Positions 36,345-44,994 of a DNA stretch of 64,000 nucleotides are shown in pieces. Source of the stretch: Planctomycetota bacterium (GTDB lineage: Bacteria; Planctomycetota; B15-G4); NCBI GenBank assembly GCA_021604805.1, contig BQJR01000002.1, forward strand, positions 766,665-830,664, written 5' to 3'. Within the stretch, counting starts at the first letter, position 1, and every line of letters begins with the position of its first letter. The position numbers were made by a program, and so were the translations under genes. The notes beneath the pieces are model-generated. The model was not told the origin of the DNA. It saw only the letters and a list, made by a program, of their open reading frames with translations, and did not search any database.

Positions 36345-37447
36345 CCCGGAACTCCCAACCCGTCCGTGGCCGCGAGCTCCGCCGCGCGCTCGGCTTCCAG
36401 GGCGGCGATCTCCTCGATCAGCGCGTCGACGATCTGGTCCTCGCGCACCTTGCGCACCGTCTGCCCCTTGCGGAAGAGCAGGCCCTCGCCCGCGCCGCCC
36501 GCGATGCCGATGTCCGACTCGCGCGCCTCGCCGGGCCCGTTCACCGCGCAACCCAGCACCGAGATCTTCACCGGCAGCGTGCAGCGCTTCAGGCGCTCCT
36601 TCACCTCGGCCACGATCTCTTCCAAGTCGATGTCGATACGCCCGCAAGTCGGACACGCGATGATCTCCGGTGACGTCACCCGCACCCCCGTGCACTTGAG
36701 GATGTCGTAGGCCACCGGGATTTCTTCCTCAGGATCTGAAGTGAGTGACACGCGGATGGTGTCGCCCAGCCCCGAGAGCAACATGGGCGACAGACCCGCC
36801 GCCGACTTGATCGAGCCGTAGCGAGGATCGCCGGCCTCGGTGATGCCGAGATGCAGCGGCACGTCGCACTGCGAGGCGAAGAGCGTGTTGGCCTCGACCG
36901 CGGCTGGAACATCGGTGCTCTTGATCGAGACGACGATCTTCTCCACGCCGACCTCGCGCGCGAAGGCCACGTGCCGCAAGGCCGACTCCGCCAGCGCTTC
37001 CGGGGACGGCCAGCCGTGCTTCTCGAGCAGCTCCTTCTCGAGCGACCCGCTGTTCACCCCGATGCGGATCGCCGTGCCCGCCGACTTGGCCGCCTCGAGC
37101 ACCTCGCGCACCTTGGCTTCCTTGCCGATGTTGCCCGGGTTGATGCGCACCTTGTGCGCGCCCGCCGCGATCGCCCGCAGCGCCATCACGTGGTTGAAGT
37201 GGATGTCCGCGATGAACGGGACGTCCATGTTCTTCAGCCAGTACGGGATGTTCGCCGCGCTCTCCTCATCCGGGATCGTGACCCGGATGAGCTCGCAGTT
37301 CGCCTCCTGCAGGCTCTTGATCTGCCGCAGCGTGGCCTCGCGATCGGTGCTCAGCGTGTTGGTCATCGACTGCACGCGCACCGGGTGCGCGGAGCCCAGC
37401 ACCAGGTTGCCAATCGGCACATCGATAGTGGGTCGACGATCAACCAT
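36341..37447 (-). CDS. ispG: 4-hydroxy-3-methylbut-2-enyl-diphosphate synthase
   Basis: This 368-residue radical-type iron-sulfur enzyme of the MEP isoprenoid pathway converts MEcPP to HMBPP. Signatures are VQSMTNTLSTDREATLRQI, ADIHFNHVMALRA, RINPGNIG, and the cluster cysteines in IIACPTCGRIDIDLEE and VLGCAVNGPGEARESDIG. It is the short bacterial form without the insertion seen in plants and Chlamydiae. The ATG at 37447 is clear. It is 75 bases from the M28 gene and coupled to dsbD by a 4-base overlap. Confidence 0.95.
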   Translation of the reverse strand: MVDRRPTIDVPIGNLVLGSAHPVRVQSMTNTLSTDREATLRQIKSLQEANCELIRVTIPDEESAANIPYWLKNMDVPFIADIHFNHVMALRAIAAGAHKVRINPGNIGKEAKVREVLEAAKSAGTAIRIGVNSGSLEKELLEKHGWPSPEALAESALRHVAFAREVGVEKIVVSIKSTDVPAAVEANTLFASQCDVPLHLGITEAGDPRYGSIKSAAGLSPMLLSGLGDTIRVSLTSDPEEEIPVAYDILKCTGVRVTSPEIIACPTCGRIDIDLEEIVAEVKERLKRCTLPVKISVLGCAVNGPGEARESDIGIAGGAGEGLLFRKGQTVRKVREDQIVDALIEEIAALEAERAAELAATDGLGVPG

Positions 37448-37522
37448 GACGGTTCTCGGTGGTGGGCTCGAGTGGCCCGGTGAACTTCGGGGACGCAGTG
37501 AGCGTGAAGGTCTCGGTGAGCT

Positions 37523-39439
37523 TCAGTTGGCGCCGCGCGCCGCGAGCACAGCCGTGAGATCCAGCTGCTCCTCGCCGCGCTTCACGGTAACGGTGATCTC
37601 GTCGCCGGGTCGATGGGAGAAGAGCAGGATCGAGTAATCCTCCAGGCTGCGCACCTCTTGGCCGTCGAGGGCCACGATCACGTCGCCGCCCTGCAGACCG
37701 GCCTTCTCGGCGGGAGAGCCGGAACGCACGCCGCTGATGCGCACGCCGTCCTCGCCCTGGTAGGTCATGTCGGGCTGGCTGCCGAAGGACACGCCGTAAC
37801 CCACGACCTCTTGGCCTTCGTGGGCCGCCGCCGTGCTCTGCGGCTTAGCGGGCGCCACATAGCGCGTGAACTCCGGGCGTTCCGGAGCCGAGGCGATCTC
37901 CAGCGTGGCGCGCGCGACAAGGCTCGCGATGGCGGCCCCGCCCTCGGAATCGATGCGCTCGACGTCGTCGCTGGGGCGGTGGTAGTCGTCGTGCAGACCG
38001 GTGAAGAAGGAGATCACCGAGATGTCGGCGTCATAGAAGGGGGCGTGGTCGGTGTTCGGCGGGATGCCGTCGCCCAGGCTGAGCTCGAGCGCATCGCTGC
38101 CGAGCCCCGAGTTGAGCCCTTGGATCAGCGCGCGGAAACCCGGCGACGTGCCCATCCCCTCCACGCTGAGCTTGCCGCCGCTGCGCCCGATCATGTCCAT
38201 GTTCAACATGGCGACGCAGTTCTCGATGGGCAGCCACGGGTTGTCCACGTAGTGATGACTGCCGAGCAGACCCCACTCTTCGGCGCCGAAAGCCATGAAG
38301 ATCACGCTGCGCGCGGGACGTTCCGCACCGCTGCCCAGCGCGCGCGCGATCTCGATCAGACCCGAGGTGCCTGAGGCGTTGTCGTCGGCACCGTTGTGGA
38401 TCTTGCCGGCGCCGGCGGGACCTTCGAGCGAGCCGCTGCGATGCCCGAGCCCCAAGTGATCCATGTGCGCGCCCACGACCACGTGCTCAGCGGCCAAGCT
38501 GGGATCACTGCCGCGCAACCAACCCACCACGTTGCGCGCGGGCACGCGCTCGCGCTCGGTGGCCACGGTGAGTTCGGCCGGCGCCTCTTCGGAGAGGAAG
38601 GAGTGCGGACGCCCCGCGCCGTCGATCGAGTTCTGCAGGCTGGCGAGGTCGTGGCCCAAGCTCGTGAGCAGCGCTGCGCCGGCCTGAGCCGTGAGACGCG
38701 CCGCCGGGAGCGAGGAGACCACCGAGCCCAGACCGCCGCTGTGGAAGCGCGCGACGGAGTCGTCCTCGCTGCCGGGCGGGTGCGTGGCCGGGTCGTTCAC
38801 CACGAGCAGGCCCGCCGCGCCGCGCTTGTAGGCGGCGTTGATCTTGGCCGCGAAGCTCACTTGGCGACGACCTTCGCCGCCCGAGTAGCGCTCCTTGAGA
38901 CGGCCGTCGTCGAGCGAAGCGCCCGGCCCGTGACGCAGCACGACCACCAAGTGCCCCTCGACATCGAGGTCGGCGTAGTCGTCGTAGCGACCGTCGGGAT
39001 CGGACACGCCGTAGCCCGCGAAGGCGATCGGCGCGTTGCTGCCGCCGCTGGCCGCCGAGGGCAACGGCATCCAGTCGACCCCGAGCTCTTGCTCGTCGCC
39101 GGCGATCACGAAGCGGTTGCCGTCGGCCAACTTGCGGTCGCCGAGGGCTTCGAAGTCTTGGAACCAGCCGTGCCCGGGCAGCGGCTTCAGCCCGGCGTCT
39201 TGGAAGGCCGCGCGCACGAACTCTGCGGTCTCGTCGGCTTGGGGCGATCCGGTTTGACGACCCTGGCGCGCGTCGTCGGCGAGCCAGGCCACGTTCGCGA
39301 GGAAGTCGTCGGCGCTCACCCGCGGACCGGCTTCGGCGATCGAAGTGTGCGCCGCAGCGCGCTCGGAAGCGCAGGCGGGCAAGAGACTCAGAGCGAGCGC
39401 GAGGCTCCCGAGGACAACACGTGATTCGCGACGCAGCAT
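37523..39439 (-). CDS. M28 aminopeptidase lipoprotein with PA and PDZ domains
   Basis: This 638-residue exported hydrolase starts with a lipobox (LLPACAS, Cys near residue 22). A PA-domain insert lies around residues 120-290 (GYGVSDPDGRYDDYADLDV). Catalytic Zn ligands sit in VVVGAHMDHLG, GADDNASGTSGLIEIAR and MAFGAEEWGLLGS, with MLNMDMIGR and the PSDDVERID end. The last 110 residues are a PDZ-like domain (GVRISGVRSGSPAEKAGLQG, GDVIVALDG). Family M28 includes aminopeptidases and carboxypeptidases. The PDZ domain may bind substrate ends. ATG 39439 begins the signal peptide; the longer frame is Arg/Pro-rich. Periplasmic, membrane-anchored location is likely. Confidence 0.85.
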   Translation of the reverse strand: MLRRESRVVLGSLALALSLLPACASERAAAHTSIAEAGPRVSADDFLANVAWLADDARQGRQTGSPQADETAEFVRAAFQDAGLKPLPGHGWFQDFEALGDRKLADGNRFVIAGDEQELGVDWMPLPSAASGGSNAPIAFAGYGVSDPDGRYDDYADLDVEGHLVVVLRHGPGASLDDGRLKERYSGGEGRRQVSFAAKINAAYKRGAAGLLVVNDPATHPPGSEDDSVARFHSGGLGSVVSSLPAARLTAQAGAALLTSLGHDLASLQNSIDGAGRPHSFLSEEAPAELTVATERERVPARNVVGWLRGSDPSLAAEHVVVGAHMDHLGLGHRSGSLEGPAGAGKIHNGADDNASGTSGLIEIARALGSGAERPARSVIFMAFGAEEWGLLGSHHYVDNPWLPIENCVAMLNMDMIGRSGGKLSVEGMGTSPGFRALIQGLNSGLGSDALELSLGDGIPPNTDHAPFYDADISVISFFTGLHDDYHRPSDDVERIDSEGGAAIASLVARATLEIASAPERPEFTRYVAPAKPQSTAAAHEGQEVVGYGVSFGSQPDMTYQGEDGVRISGVRSGSPAEKAGLQGGDVIVALDGQEVRSLEDYSILLFSHRPGDEITVTVKRGEEQLDLTAVLAARGAN

Positions 39440-39630
39440 GGGTCTGGCCAATCCGAGGAAAACGAGGAATCGCGCATGGTATCCGCCCGGGGGTCGGGCC
39501 GCCCAGGGCTGCGACGCAGAGCCACGAAATCGCCCGGCCAGAAGGGCTGCGGCGCAGACAGCGAGCCGGTCGCGCCACCGAGGAAGCAAGGGCGCGGCGC
39601 GTGTCGAGTCGCACCCGCTCCACGCGCCGC

Positions 39631-40845
39631 TCAGCTGAAGCGGGCCGCTTCCACCGCTTCGGGCAGCGCCGCCAGGAAACGGTCCACGTCGTGGGTGTTG
39701 CTGTAGGCGGCCACGCTGGCGCGCAGTGTGGGTCCGCAGCCGATCTGGCGCAGCAGTGGCTCGGCGCAGTGGAAGCCGGCGCGCACGGCCACGCCTGCCA
39801 TGTCGAGGATCGTGCCGACGGTGTGGGCGTCGGCGCCGCCCAGGGCGAGGGACACGGCGCCGGAGCGCTCTGCGGCGCTGGCGGGGCCGACCACGCTCAC
39901 GGAGTCGATCGCGGCCAGGCCGTCGAGCAAGCGCTGCAGCAACTCCAACTCGTGGGCGCGGATCGCCTCGACGCCGAACTCGTCGAGCAGATCGAGCGCG
40001 GGCACGAAGGCCGCCGCCGGCGCCACGGCTGGCGTGCCCGCTTCGAGTCGCCAGGGCGGGTCGCGGAAGCGCGCGCCCTCGGCGCTCACGCTCTCCACCA
40101 TCTCGCCGCCGAAGAGCTGCGGCTCGATCTGCGCCAGTCGCTCGCCGCGCCCGACCAGCACGCCCAGCCCCATCGGGCCGTACATCTTGTGCGCTGAGAG
40201 CGCCAGGAAATCGGCCTCGCGCGTGCCTTCGTCGAGCGGGAGATGACCGGCGGCCTGCGTGATGTCCAGCAAGACGGGCAACTCACGCGCGTGCGCCGCG
40301 CGCACCAGCGCGGTCGTGTCGACGATCGTGCCCACGGCATTCGACACGCGCGTGCAGGCCACGAAGGCGGCGTCGTCGGGGAACTCGAAGGGCGGCGCGA
40401 GTCGCGCGTGATCGTCGATCTCCAACCAATGCAGCCGGGCCCCGGTGCGCTTGCAGAGCTCTTGCCAGGGCACGAGATTGCTGTGGTGTTCGAGCCGCGA
40501 CACGCACACCGACTGCCCCGCTTGCAGCCGCGCTTCCAGGAAACCGCGCGCCACGAGGTTGATGCCCTCGGTGGCGTTGCGCGTGAAGACGACCTCTTCG
40601 GCCTGCGCGCCGAGGAAGCGTGCCACGCGTCGGCGGGCGCCTTCGTAGGCCGCGGTGGCCGCGGCGCCGAGCCGATGGTTCGCGCGGTGCACGTTGGCGT
40701 TGCTCTCGACGTAGAAGCGCGCCAGCGCGTCGAGCACGGCTTGCGGGCGGTGCGTGGTGGCGGCGTTGTCGAGCGGCGCGAGGCTGCCGTCGGCGAGCGC
40801 GGGGAAGCGCTGGCGCAGGCTGGCGAGCGGCGGAGGCGCGTTCAC
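39631..40845 (-). CDS. Cysteine desulfurase, SufS/CsdA type
   Basis: This 404-residue class V PLP enzyme releases sulfur from cysteine for Fe-S clusters or selenium transfer. Typical parts are PLDNAATTHRPQAVLDALA, YESNANVHRANHRLG-type text, LDITQAAGHLPLD, the PLP Lys in SAHKMYGPMG, and the active-site Cys in VRAGFHCAEPLLRQIG. The first fits SufS better than IscS. No sufBCD genes are adjacent. I use GTG 40845, just past the yqeY stop (4-base gap); GTG 40899 would overlap yqeY by 50 bases. The family function is secure; the partner is not. Confidence 0.88.
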   Translation of the reverse strand: MNAPPPLASLRQRFPALADGSLAPLDNAATTHRPQAVLDALARFYVESNANVHRANHRLGAAATAAYEGARRRVARFLGAQAEEVVFTRNATEGINLVARGFLEARLQAGQSVCVSRLEHHSNLVPWQELCKRTGARLHWLEIDDHARLAPPFEFPDDAAFVACTRVSNAVGTIVDTTALVRAAHARELPVLLDITQAAGHLPLDEGTREADFLALSAHKMYGPMGLGVLVGRGERLAQIEPQLFGGEMVESVSAEGARFRDPPWRLEAGTPAVAPAAAFVPALDLLDEFGVEAIRAHELELLQRLLDGLAAIDSVSVVGPASAAERSGAVSLALGGADAHTVGTILDMAGVAVRAGFHCAEPLLRQIGCGPTLRASVAAYSNTHDVDRFLAALPEAVEAARFS

Positions 40846-40849
40846 GTCG

Positions 40850-41305
40850 TCATCCCAGGCGCGCGCCCACGATGGCGGAGACGCGCTTGCCGTCGGCACG
40901 GCCCTCGGTGCGTTCCATCACCGTTTTCATCACGAGCCCCATCTCTTTCTTGGTGCTCGCGCCGAGTTCCACGATCACCGTGTCCACGATGACCTCGAGT
41001 TCGGCCTCGGACATCTCGGCGGGCAGGTACTGCTTGAGCACCTCGATCTGGAAGCGCTCCTTCGACTCGAGGTCGTCGCGTCCGGCATCGGCGTACATCT
41101 TGGCGGCTTCGGCGCGCGTCTTCACACCCTTGCGCAACACGTTCATCACGAGCTCGTCGGAGAGGCCGGTGCGTTCGCCGCCCTCTTTGATGGCCACGTT
41201 CTTGGCGTCGGCGAGCAGCATGCGCAGCACTTCGAGCGCGTCTTTCTCACCGGACTTCATGGCAGATTTGATGTCGTCGCGGAGGCGCGCTTCGAGGCTG
41301 GTCAT
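40850..41305 (-). CDS. GatB/YqeY domain protein
   Basis: This 151-residue protein matches YqeY: LRDDIKSAMKSGEKDALEVL, LRMLLADAKNVAIKEG, RFQIEVLKQYLPAEMSEAEL, and the C-terminal GLVMKTVMERTEGRADGKRV. YqeY resembles the tail domain of the GatB amidotransferase, binds tRNA-like partners and is otherwise uncharacterised. The gene leads a two-gene unit with the cysteine desulfurase, 4 bases apart, and diverges from the HEAT-cyclophilin gene over an intergenic region of 83 bases. ATG 41305 is supported by the family start. Confidence 0.88.
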   Translation of the reverse strand: MTSLEARLRDDIKSAMKSGEKDALEVLRMLLADAKNVAIKEGGERTGLSDELVMNVLRKGVKTRAEAAKMYADAGRDDLESKERFQIEVLKQYLPAEMSEAELEVIVDTVIVELGASTKKEMGLVMKTVMERTEGRADGKRVSAIVGARLG

Positions 41306-41340
41306 GTGAGGTTCCGTGCGATGGGGCAGCTGGGCGCCGA

Positions 41341-41348
41341 AGTATACT
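41341..41348. promoter_or_regulatory. Palindromic bidirectional -10 box
   Basis: AGTATACT is its own reverse complement, so both strands carry TATACT (plus 41343-41348, minus 41346-41341). It sits in the only AT-rich spot of the intergenic region between divergent genes, about 40 bases from each start codon. It can serve as a shared -10 element for yqeY and the HEAT-cyclophilin gene. No strong -35 box is seen on either side. Confidence 0.45.
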
Positions 41349-41388
41349 CACGGCGGACGACAGCAGTTCCGAGGGAGACGCGCGAACC

Positions 41389-43299
41389 GTGAAACACCCA
41401 CTCCGGCGCAGCGCCACGCTGCTGCTCCTCGTCAGCTCCCTGGCTTGCGCCACGGCATCCCTCGAGCGCGACGCACTGTCACGCGACCTGCTCACCGATG
41501 TGGTCGACGACGGCTCGCTCTTCAACGGAGCCCTCAGCGCCGACGCCGAAACCCGCGAGTTGGCCGTGCGCGCGCTGGCGAACCTGCCGCCGATACCGCC
41601 CAACGACCTGCTCATCAACCGCGCCGAGATCGAGCGCGACTCCGAGGTCATCAAGGCCTTCTGCTTCCTCTTCGGGCGCTGGAAGCACGAACCCGGCCTG
41701 CGCGTGCTCGAGTCCTACAGCGCGCATCCACGGCCGGGCGTGCGCGCCGCCGCCTTCGATGCGCTGGGCCGCTTCGAGAGCGACGGCCAGACGAGTCGCC
41801 TGCTCGTGGGCCTGGCCGACGAGGCCGCCGAAGTGCGCGTGGCCGCCTGCGACGCGCTCGCCCGCGTGGACGCCAACAACGCCGACCACCCGCGCCGCGC
41901 CAGCGAAGACGAACTCCTCGCCCGCGACACCTCGCTCGCCGAGACCGCCCTCCGCGACCCCGATCCGCTGGTGCGCTGGCACGCCGTCTGGGCGCTCGGC
42001 CGCGTGCGCGCGCGGCCCGGCCACGCCACCGTGTTCCGTCAGGCGCTGCCCGATCGCGACCCGCTCGTGCGCCTCTTCGCCGTGCGCGGCCTGGCGCGCG
42101 ACGCCGGCGCCGACTCCGCGCTGCTCATCGCCGGCCTCGACGACCCCGACCCGCGCGTGGCCCTGGAAAGCGCCGCGATGCTGGCACGCAGCGCGCCGCT
42201 GGCGGGCATCGATCGTCGGCTCGGACACCCGCGGCCGATGGTGCGTCAGCTCGCGGTCGAGGGTTTGCGACGCGGCGACGCCGAGTTGCCCGAACGCCTG
42301 ATCCACGAGCTCGAACGCCTGAAGCGCGACGACCCGTCGCCCGCCGTGGCCCGAGAAGCGCGCGCCACGCTGGCCGCACGTGGCGCCGAAGCCGCCCCCG
42401 CCGCGCGCGACGAGCTGTTGCAGTCGCCCGACCCGCGCGACCGTGAGCGCCTGGCGCGGCTGCTCGCCGACGGCGAACTCAACGCCCCGCGCCTGCTCGA
42501 CGAGCTGCTCGCCGACCTCAACCCTTCGGTGCGCGCCGCCGCCGTGAGCGCGCTGCGCCACGAGGATCTCCGCGAGCGTCGCGCCGAACTGATCGACGCA
42601 CTGAACTCCAGCGATGTCGCGGTGCGCGGCAGCGCCGCCGAAGCCTGCGCGCCCGTGATGCGCTCGGGCAACGCGCCGCCGTGGTTGGTGAGCGCCCTCG
42701 CCGACAGCTTGAGCGAGCCGCTCGACCCGTCGATGGAAGAGGCGCGCGTGAGCTTGGCCGGCGCCTTGGGCCTGCCCGCGCTCGACCCCGCGCCGCCCAG
42801 CGTCACGCCCGAGGGCGCCTTGCTCGAACGCCTGCAAGCCGAACGCGCCGCGGCGCTGGCCGACCGTTTCGTGCACGTGGAGCTGTCCACTTCCCGCGGC
42901 GACGTGCTGCTCGAGCTCGACCGCACGCTCGCGCCGCGCCACGTGGCCTCGCTGCTCGAGCTCGCCGGCGCGCAGTTCTACGACGGCCTCGACATCCATC
43001 GCGTGGTGCCGAACTTCGTGGTGCAAGGCCTCGACCCGCGCGGCGACGGCTGGGGCACGGGCGGCCGCCGCCTCCCCGACGAGTTCACGCCCACGCCGGT
43101 GGTCGCCGGCATCGTGGGCATGCCGCGCACGGGCACGCGTCACACCGGCGGATGCCAACTCTTCATCACGCAGATCCCGGCGCCGCACCTCACGGGCGAC
43201 TACACCGTGCTCGGTCGCGTGCTCGACGGCATGAGCGTGGTCGAGCAGCTCGAGATCGGCGACACGATCCTGAGCGTGCGGCGCGTCGTGAACACCTGA
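41389..43299 (+). CDS. HEAT-repeat lipoprotein fused to a cyclophilin-type peptidyl-prolyl isomerase
   Basis: This 636-residue protein has a signal and lipobox (LVSSLACA, Cys near residue 20). Residues about 55-480 are HEAT repeats of alternating Ala/Arg/Leu helices with Asp-Pro turns (for example RDPDPLVRWHAVWALGR, LDDPDPRVALESAAML). Residues 494-634 are a cyclophilin domain: FYDGLDIHRVVPNFVVQG, GCQLFITQIPAPHL, DYTVLGRVLDGMSVVEQL. The repeats would grip a client while the isomerase turns prolines. It is anchored on the periplasmic side of a membrane. GTG 41389 has GAGGGAG upstream. The substrate is unknown. Confidence 0.85.
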   Translation: MKHPLRRSATLLLLVSSLACATASLERDALSRDLLTDVVDDGSLFNGALSADAETRELAVRALANLPPIPPNDLLINRAEIERDSEVIKAFCFLFGRWKHEPGLRVLESYSAHPRPGVRAAAFDALGRFESDGQTSRLLVGLADEAAEVRVAACDALARVDANNADHPRRASEDELLARDTSLAETALRDPDPLVRWHAVWALGRVRARPGHATVFRQALPDRDPLVRLFAVRGLARDAGADSALLIAGLDDPDPRVALESAAMLARSAPLAGIDRRLGHPRPMVRQLAVEGLRRGDAELPERLIHELERLKRDDPSPAVAREARATLAARGAEAAPAARDELLQSPDPRDRERLARLLADGELNAPRLLDELLADLNPSVRAAAVSALRHEDLRERRAELIDALNSSDVAVRGSAAEACAPVMRSGNAPPWLVSALADSLSEPLDPSMEEARVSLAGALGLPALDPAPPSVTPEGALLERLQAERAAALADRFVHVELSTSRGDVLLELDRTLAPRHVASLLELAGAQFYDGLDIHRVVPNFVVQGLDPRGDGWGTGGRRLPDEFTPTPVVAGIVGMPRTGTRHTGGCQLFITQIPAPHLTGDYTVLGRVLDGMSVVEQLEIGDTILSVRRVVNT

Positions 43300-43408
43300 A
43301 GCGCGCGTGGCTCGCGACGGCCCCGTCTCCACAGCACTCGCGCCGAATCCCACGCCCCGCTAGCGTGGAGCGCGACACCCAAGACCTCCTCTTCCCGGAA
43401 TCGATTTC

Positions 43409-44170
43409 ATGAGCGACCTCTTCCGACTCGACGGCCAAGGCGCCGTGATCACTGGCGGCGGACGCGGCCTCGGCCGCGCGATGGCCCAAGCCTTGGCAGC
43501 GGCGGGCGCCGGTTGCGTGCTCGTGGCCCGGCGTGAAGACGACCTCGCCGAGAGCGTGAAACTCATCGAGAGCGCGGGCGGCAAGGCCGTGGCCGTGGTC
43601 GGAGACGTGCTCGATCCGGAGGTCGCGCCGCGCGCCGTGGCCGCCTGCCTCGAGCACTTCGGCAGCGTGAACATCCTGGTGAACAACGCCGGTCAACTCA
43701 GCATCGCCCCGATCGAAGACACACCCGACGAAGACTGGCAGCGCGTGATCGACGTGAACCTGATGGGGCCGTTCCGGTTCTGCAAAGCCGTCGCGCCGCA
43801 CTTCAAGGCGCAGAAGTCGGGCAAGGTGGTGAACATCGCGTCGGTGCTGGGCACCTTCGGCGTGGGCGAATCGTCGGCCTACTGCGCGGCCAAGGCGGGG
43901 ATCATGGGCTTCACGCGCTCGCTGGCCGTGGAGTGGGGACCGCACGGCGTGAACGTGAACGCGTTGGCGCCGGGCTTGTTCAACACCGACATGTCAGCCG
44001 GCGTGTTCCAGACCCAACCGATCTACGACGCCATCGTGGCCGGCATCCCGCGCGGCACGCACGGCGAACCCGAAGACCTCGCAGGCACGATCCTTTACCT
44101 GTGCAGCAAGGCCTCGGCGCACGTCACCGGGCAAGTGATCCATGTGGATGGCGGCGCGACGATCGCCTGA
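43409..44170 (+). CDS. Short-chain dehydrogenase (gluconate 5-dehydrogenase-like)
   Basis: This 253-residue classical SDR has an NAD(P)-binding TGGGRGLG, NNAG in VNILVNNAGQL, catalytic Ser in IASVLGTFG with Tyr-x3-Lys in SSAYCAAKAG, and the PGLFNTDM region. The closest remembered relatives are gluconate 5-dehydrogenases and 2-deoxy-D-gluconate dehydrogenases (KduD), so a sugar-acid or ketose substrate is plausible. The end lies 104 bases before the GT2 gene on the same strand. Cytoplasmic, no signal. Exact substrate unknown. Confidence 0.8.
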   Translation: MSDLFRLDGQGAVITGGGRGLGRAMAQALAAAGAGCVLVARREDDLAESVKLIESAGGKAVAVVGDVLDPEVAPRAVAACLEHFGSVNILVNNAGQLSIAPIEDTPDEDWQRVIDVNLMGPFRFCKAVAPHFKAQKSGKVVNIASVLGTFGVGESSAYCAAKAGIMGFTRSLAVEWGPHGVNVNALAPGLFNTDMSAGVFQTQPIYDAIVAGIPRGTHGEPEDLAGTILYLCSKASAHVTGQVIHVDGGATIA

Positions 44171-44177
44171 GCGACGG

Positions 44178-44216
44178 CGCGCCCGACGCTTGTGCGACCC
44201 GAGAGGTCGGGGCGCG
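44178..44216 (+). terminator. Hairpin after the SDR gene
   Basis: CGCGCCCGAC (44178-44187) pairs with GTCGGGGCGCG (44206-44216) with one bulged G, about 10 pairs in all, 8 bases after the SDR stop. No T tract follows, so termination strength is doubtful. Confidence 0.35.
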
Positions 44217-44274
44217 CGGATCTGCCTCGGGCCCGCGACGCGTCGCCGCGCACGAGGTCGGCTAGAGTGGGGCG

Positions 44275-44994
44275 ATGAGCACGTCTCGACCTGAGCGCCT
44301 CGGCGTGGTGATCCCGCTGCTCAACGAGCAAGCCACGCTCGCGGAGCTGCTCGGTCGCGTGCTCGCACAGCTGCAGGACCACGACCAACTCTTCGCCGTG
44401 GTCGACGGCGGCAGCCGCGACGACACGCGTGCCATCGTGCAGCGCGCCGCGCAAGCCGACCCGCGCGTGCAGCTCGTGTGGGAACCCGACAACCGCCACG
44501 TGGTGGGCGCCTATCTCGCCGGCTTCCGCGCCGCGCTGCACGCCGAGAGCCACTGGATCCTGGAGATGGACGCCGGCCTCTCGCATCAACCCGAAGAGAT
44601 CCCGCGCTTCCTGCGCGCCATGGAGTGCGGCGCGGAACTCGCCGCCGGCAGCCGCTTCCTCCCCGGCGGCCGCTTCGACGCCCCCCGCTCGCGCTGGCTG
44701 CTCAGCCGCGGCGGCACCTGGCTCGCCAACCGCATGCTCGGCACGCGCATGCGCGACATGACGAGCGGCTTCCAGTGCTTCAGCGCGCGCGCGCTGCGCC
44801 ACGTGCTGGAGCACGGCCTGCGCAGCCGCGCCGGTTTCTACCAGACCGAAGTGCGCCACCTGCTACGCGACTGGAACTGGGTGGAGGTGCCGATCCGCTA
44901 CGTGTCGGACCTCGCCAGGCCGCATCGCAACAGCGTGGGCGAGTCGCTGCGACTGCTGCGCGTGTTGCGTCGTGAGGCGAGGGCCGAACGATGA
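44275..44994 (+). CDS. Family 2 glycosyltransferase, dolichol/polyprenyl-phosphate mannose synthase type
   Basis: This 239-residue GT-A enzyme has a LGVVIPLLNEQATL start, VVDGGSRDDT nucleotide-sugar loop, and the ILEMDAGLSHQPEEIPRFL metal segment, where DAG replaces the typical DAD/DxD. DMTSGFQCFSARAL is characteristic of polyprenyl-phosphate mannose/glucose synthases. No membrane helices follow, unlike ArnC/GtrB-type forms. It would transfer a hexose to a lipid carrier. The stop overlaps the next gene's ATG by 4 bases, linking it to the STELLO-like protein. Confidence 0.8.
   Translation: MSTSRPERLGVVIPLLNEQATLAELLGRVLAQLQDHDQLFAVVDGGSRDDTRAIVQRAAQADPRVQLVWEPDNRHVVGAYLAGFRAALHAESHWILEMDAGLSHQPEEIPRFLRAMECGAELAAGSRFLPGGRFDAPRSRWLLSRGGTWLANRMLGTRMRDMTSGFQCFSARALRHVLEHGLRSRAGFYQTEVRHLLRDWNWVEVPIRYVSDLARPHRNSVGESLRLLRVLRREARAER

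Noticed and set aside
41479..43353. 624-codon antisense frame over the HEAT-cyclophilin gene
   Set aside because: Mirrors the Ala/Arg helices of the sense repeats. No motif, no ribosome site.
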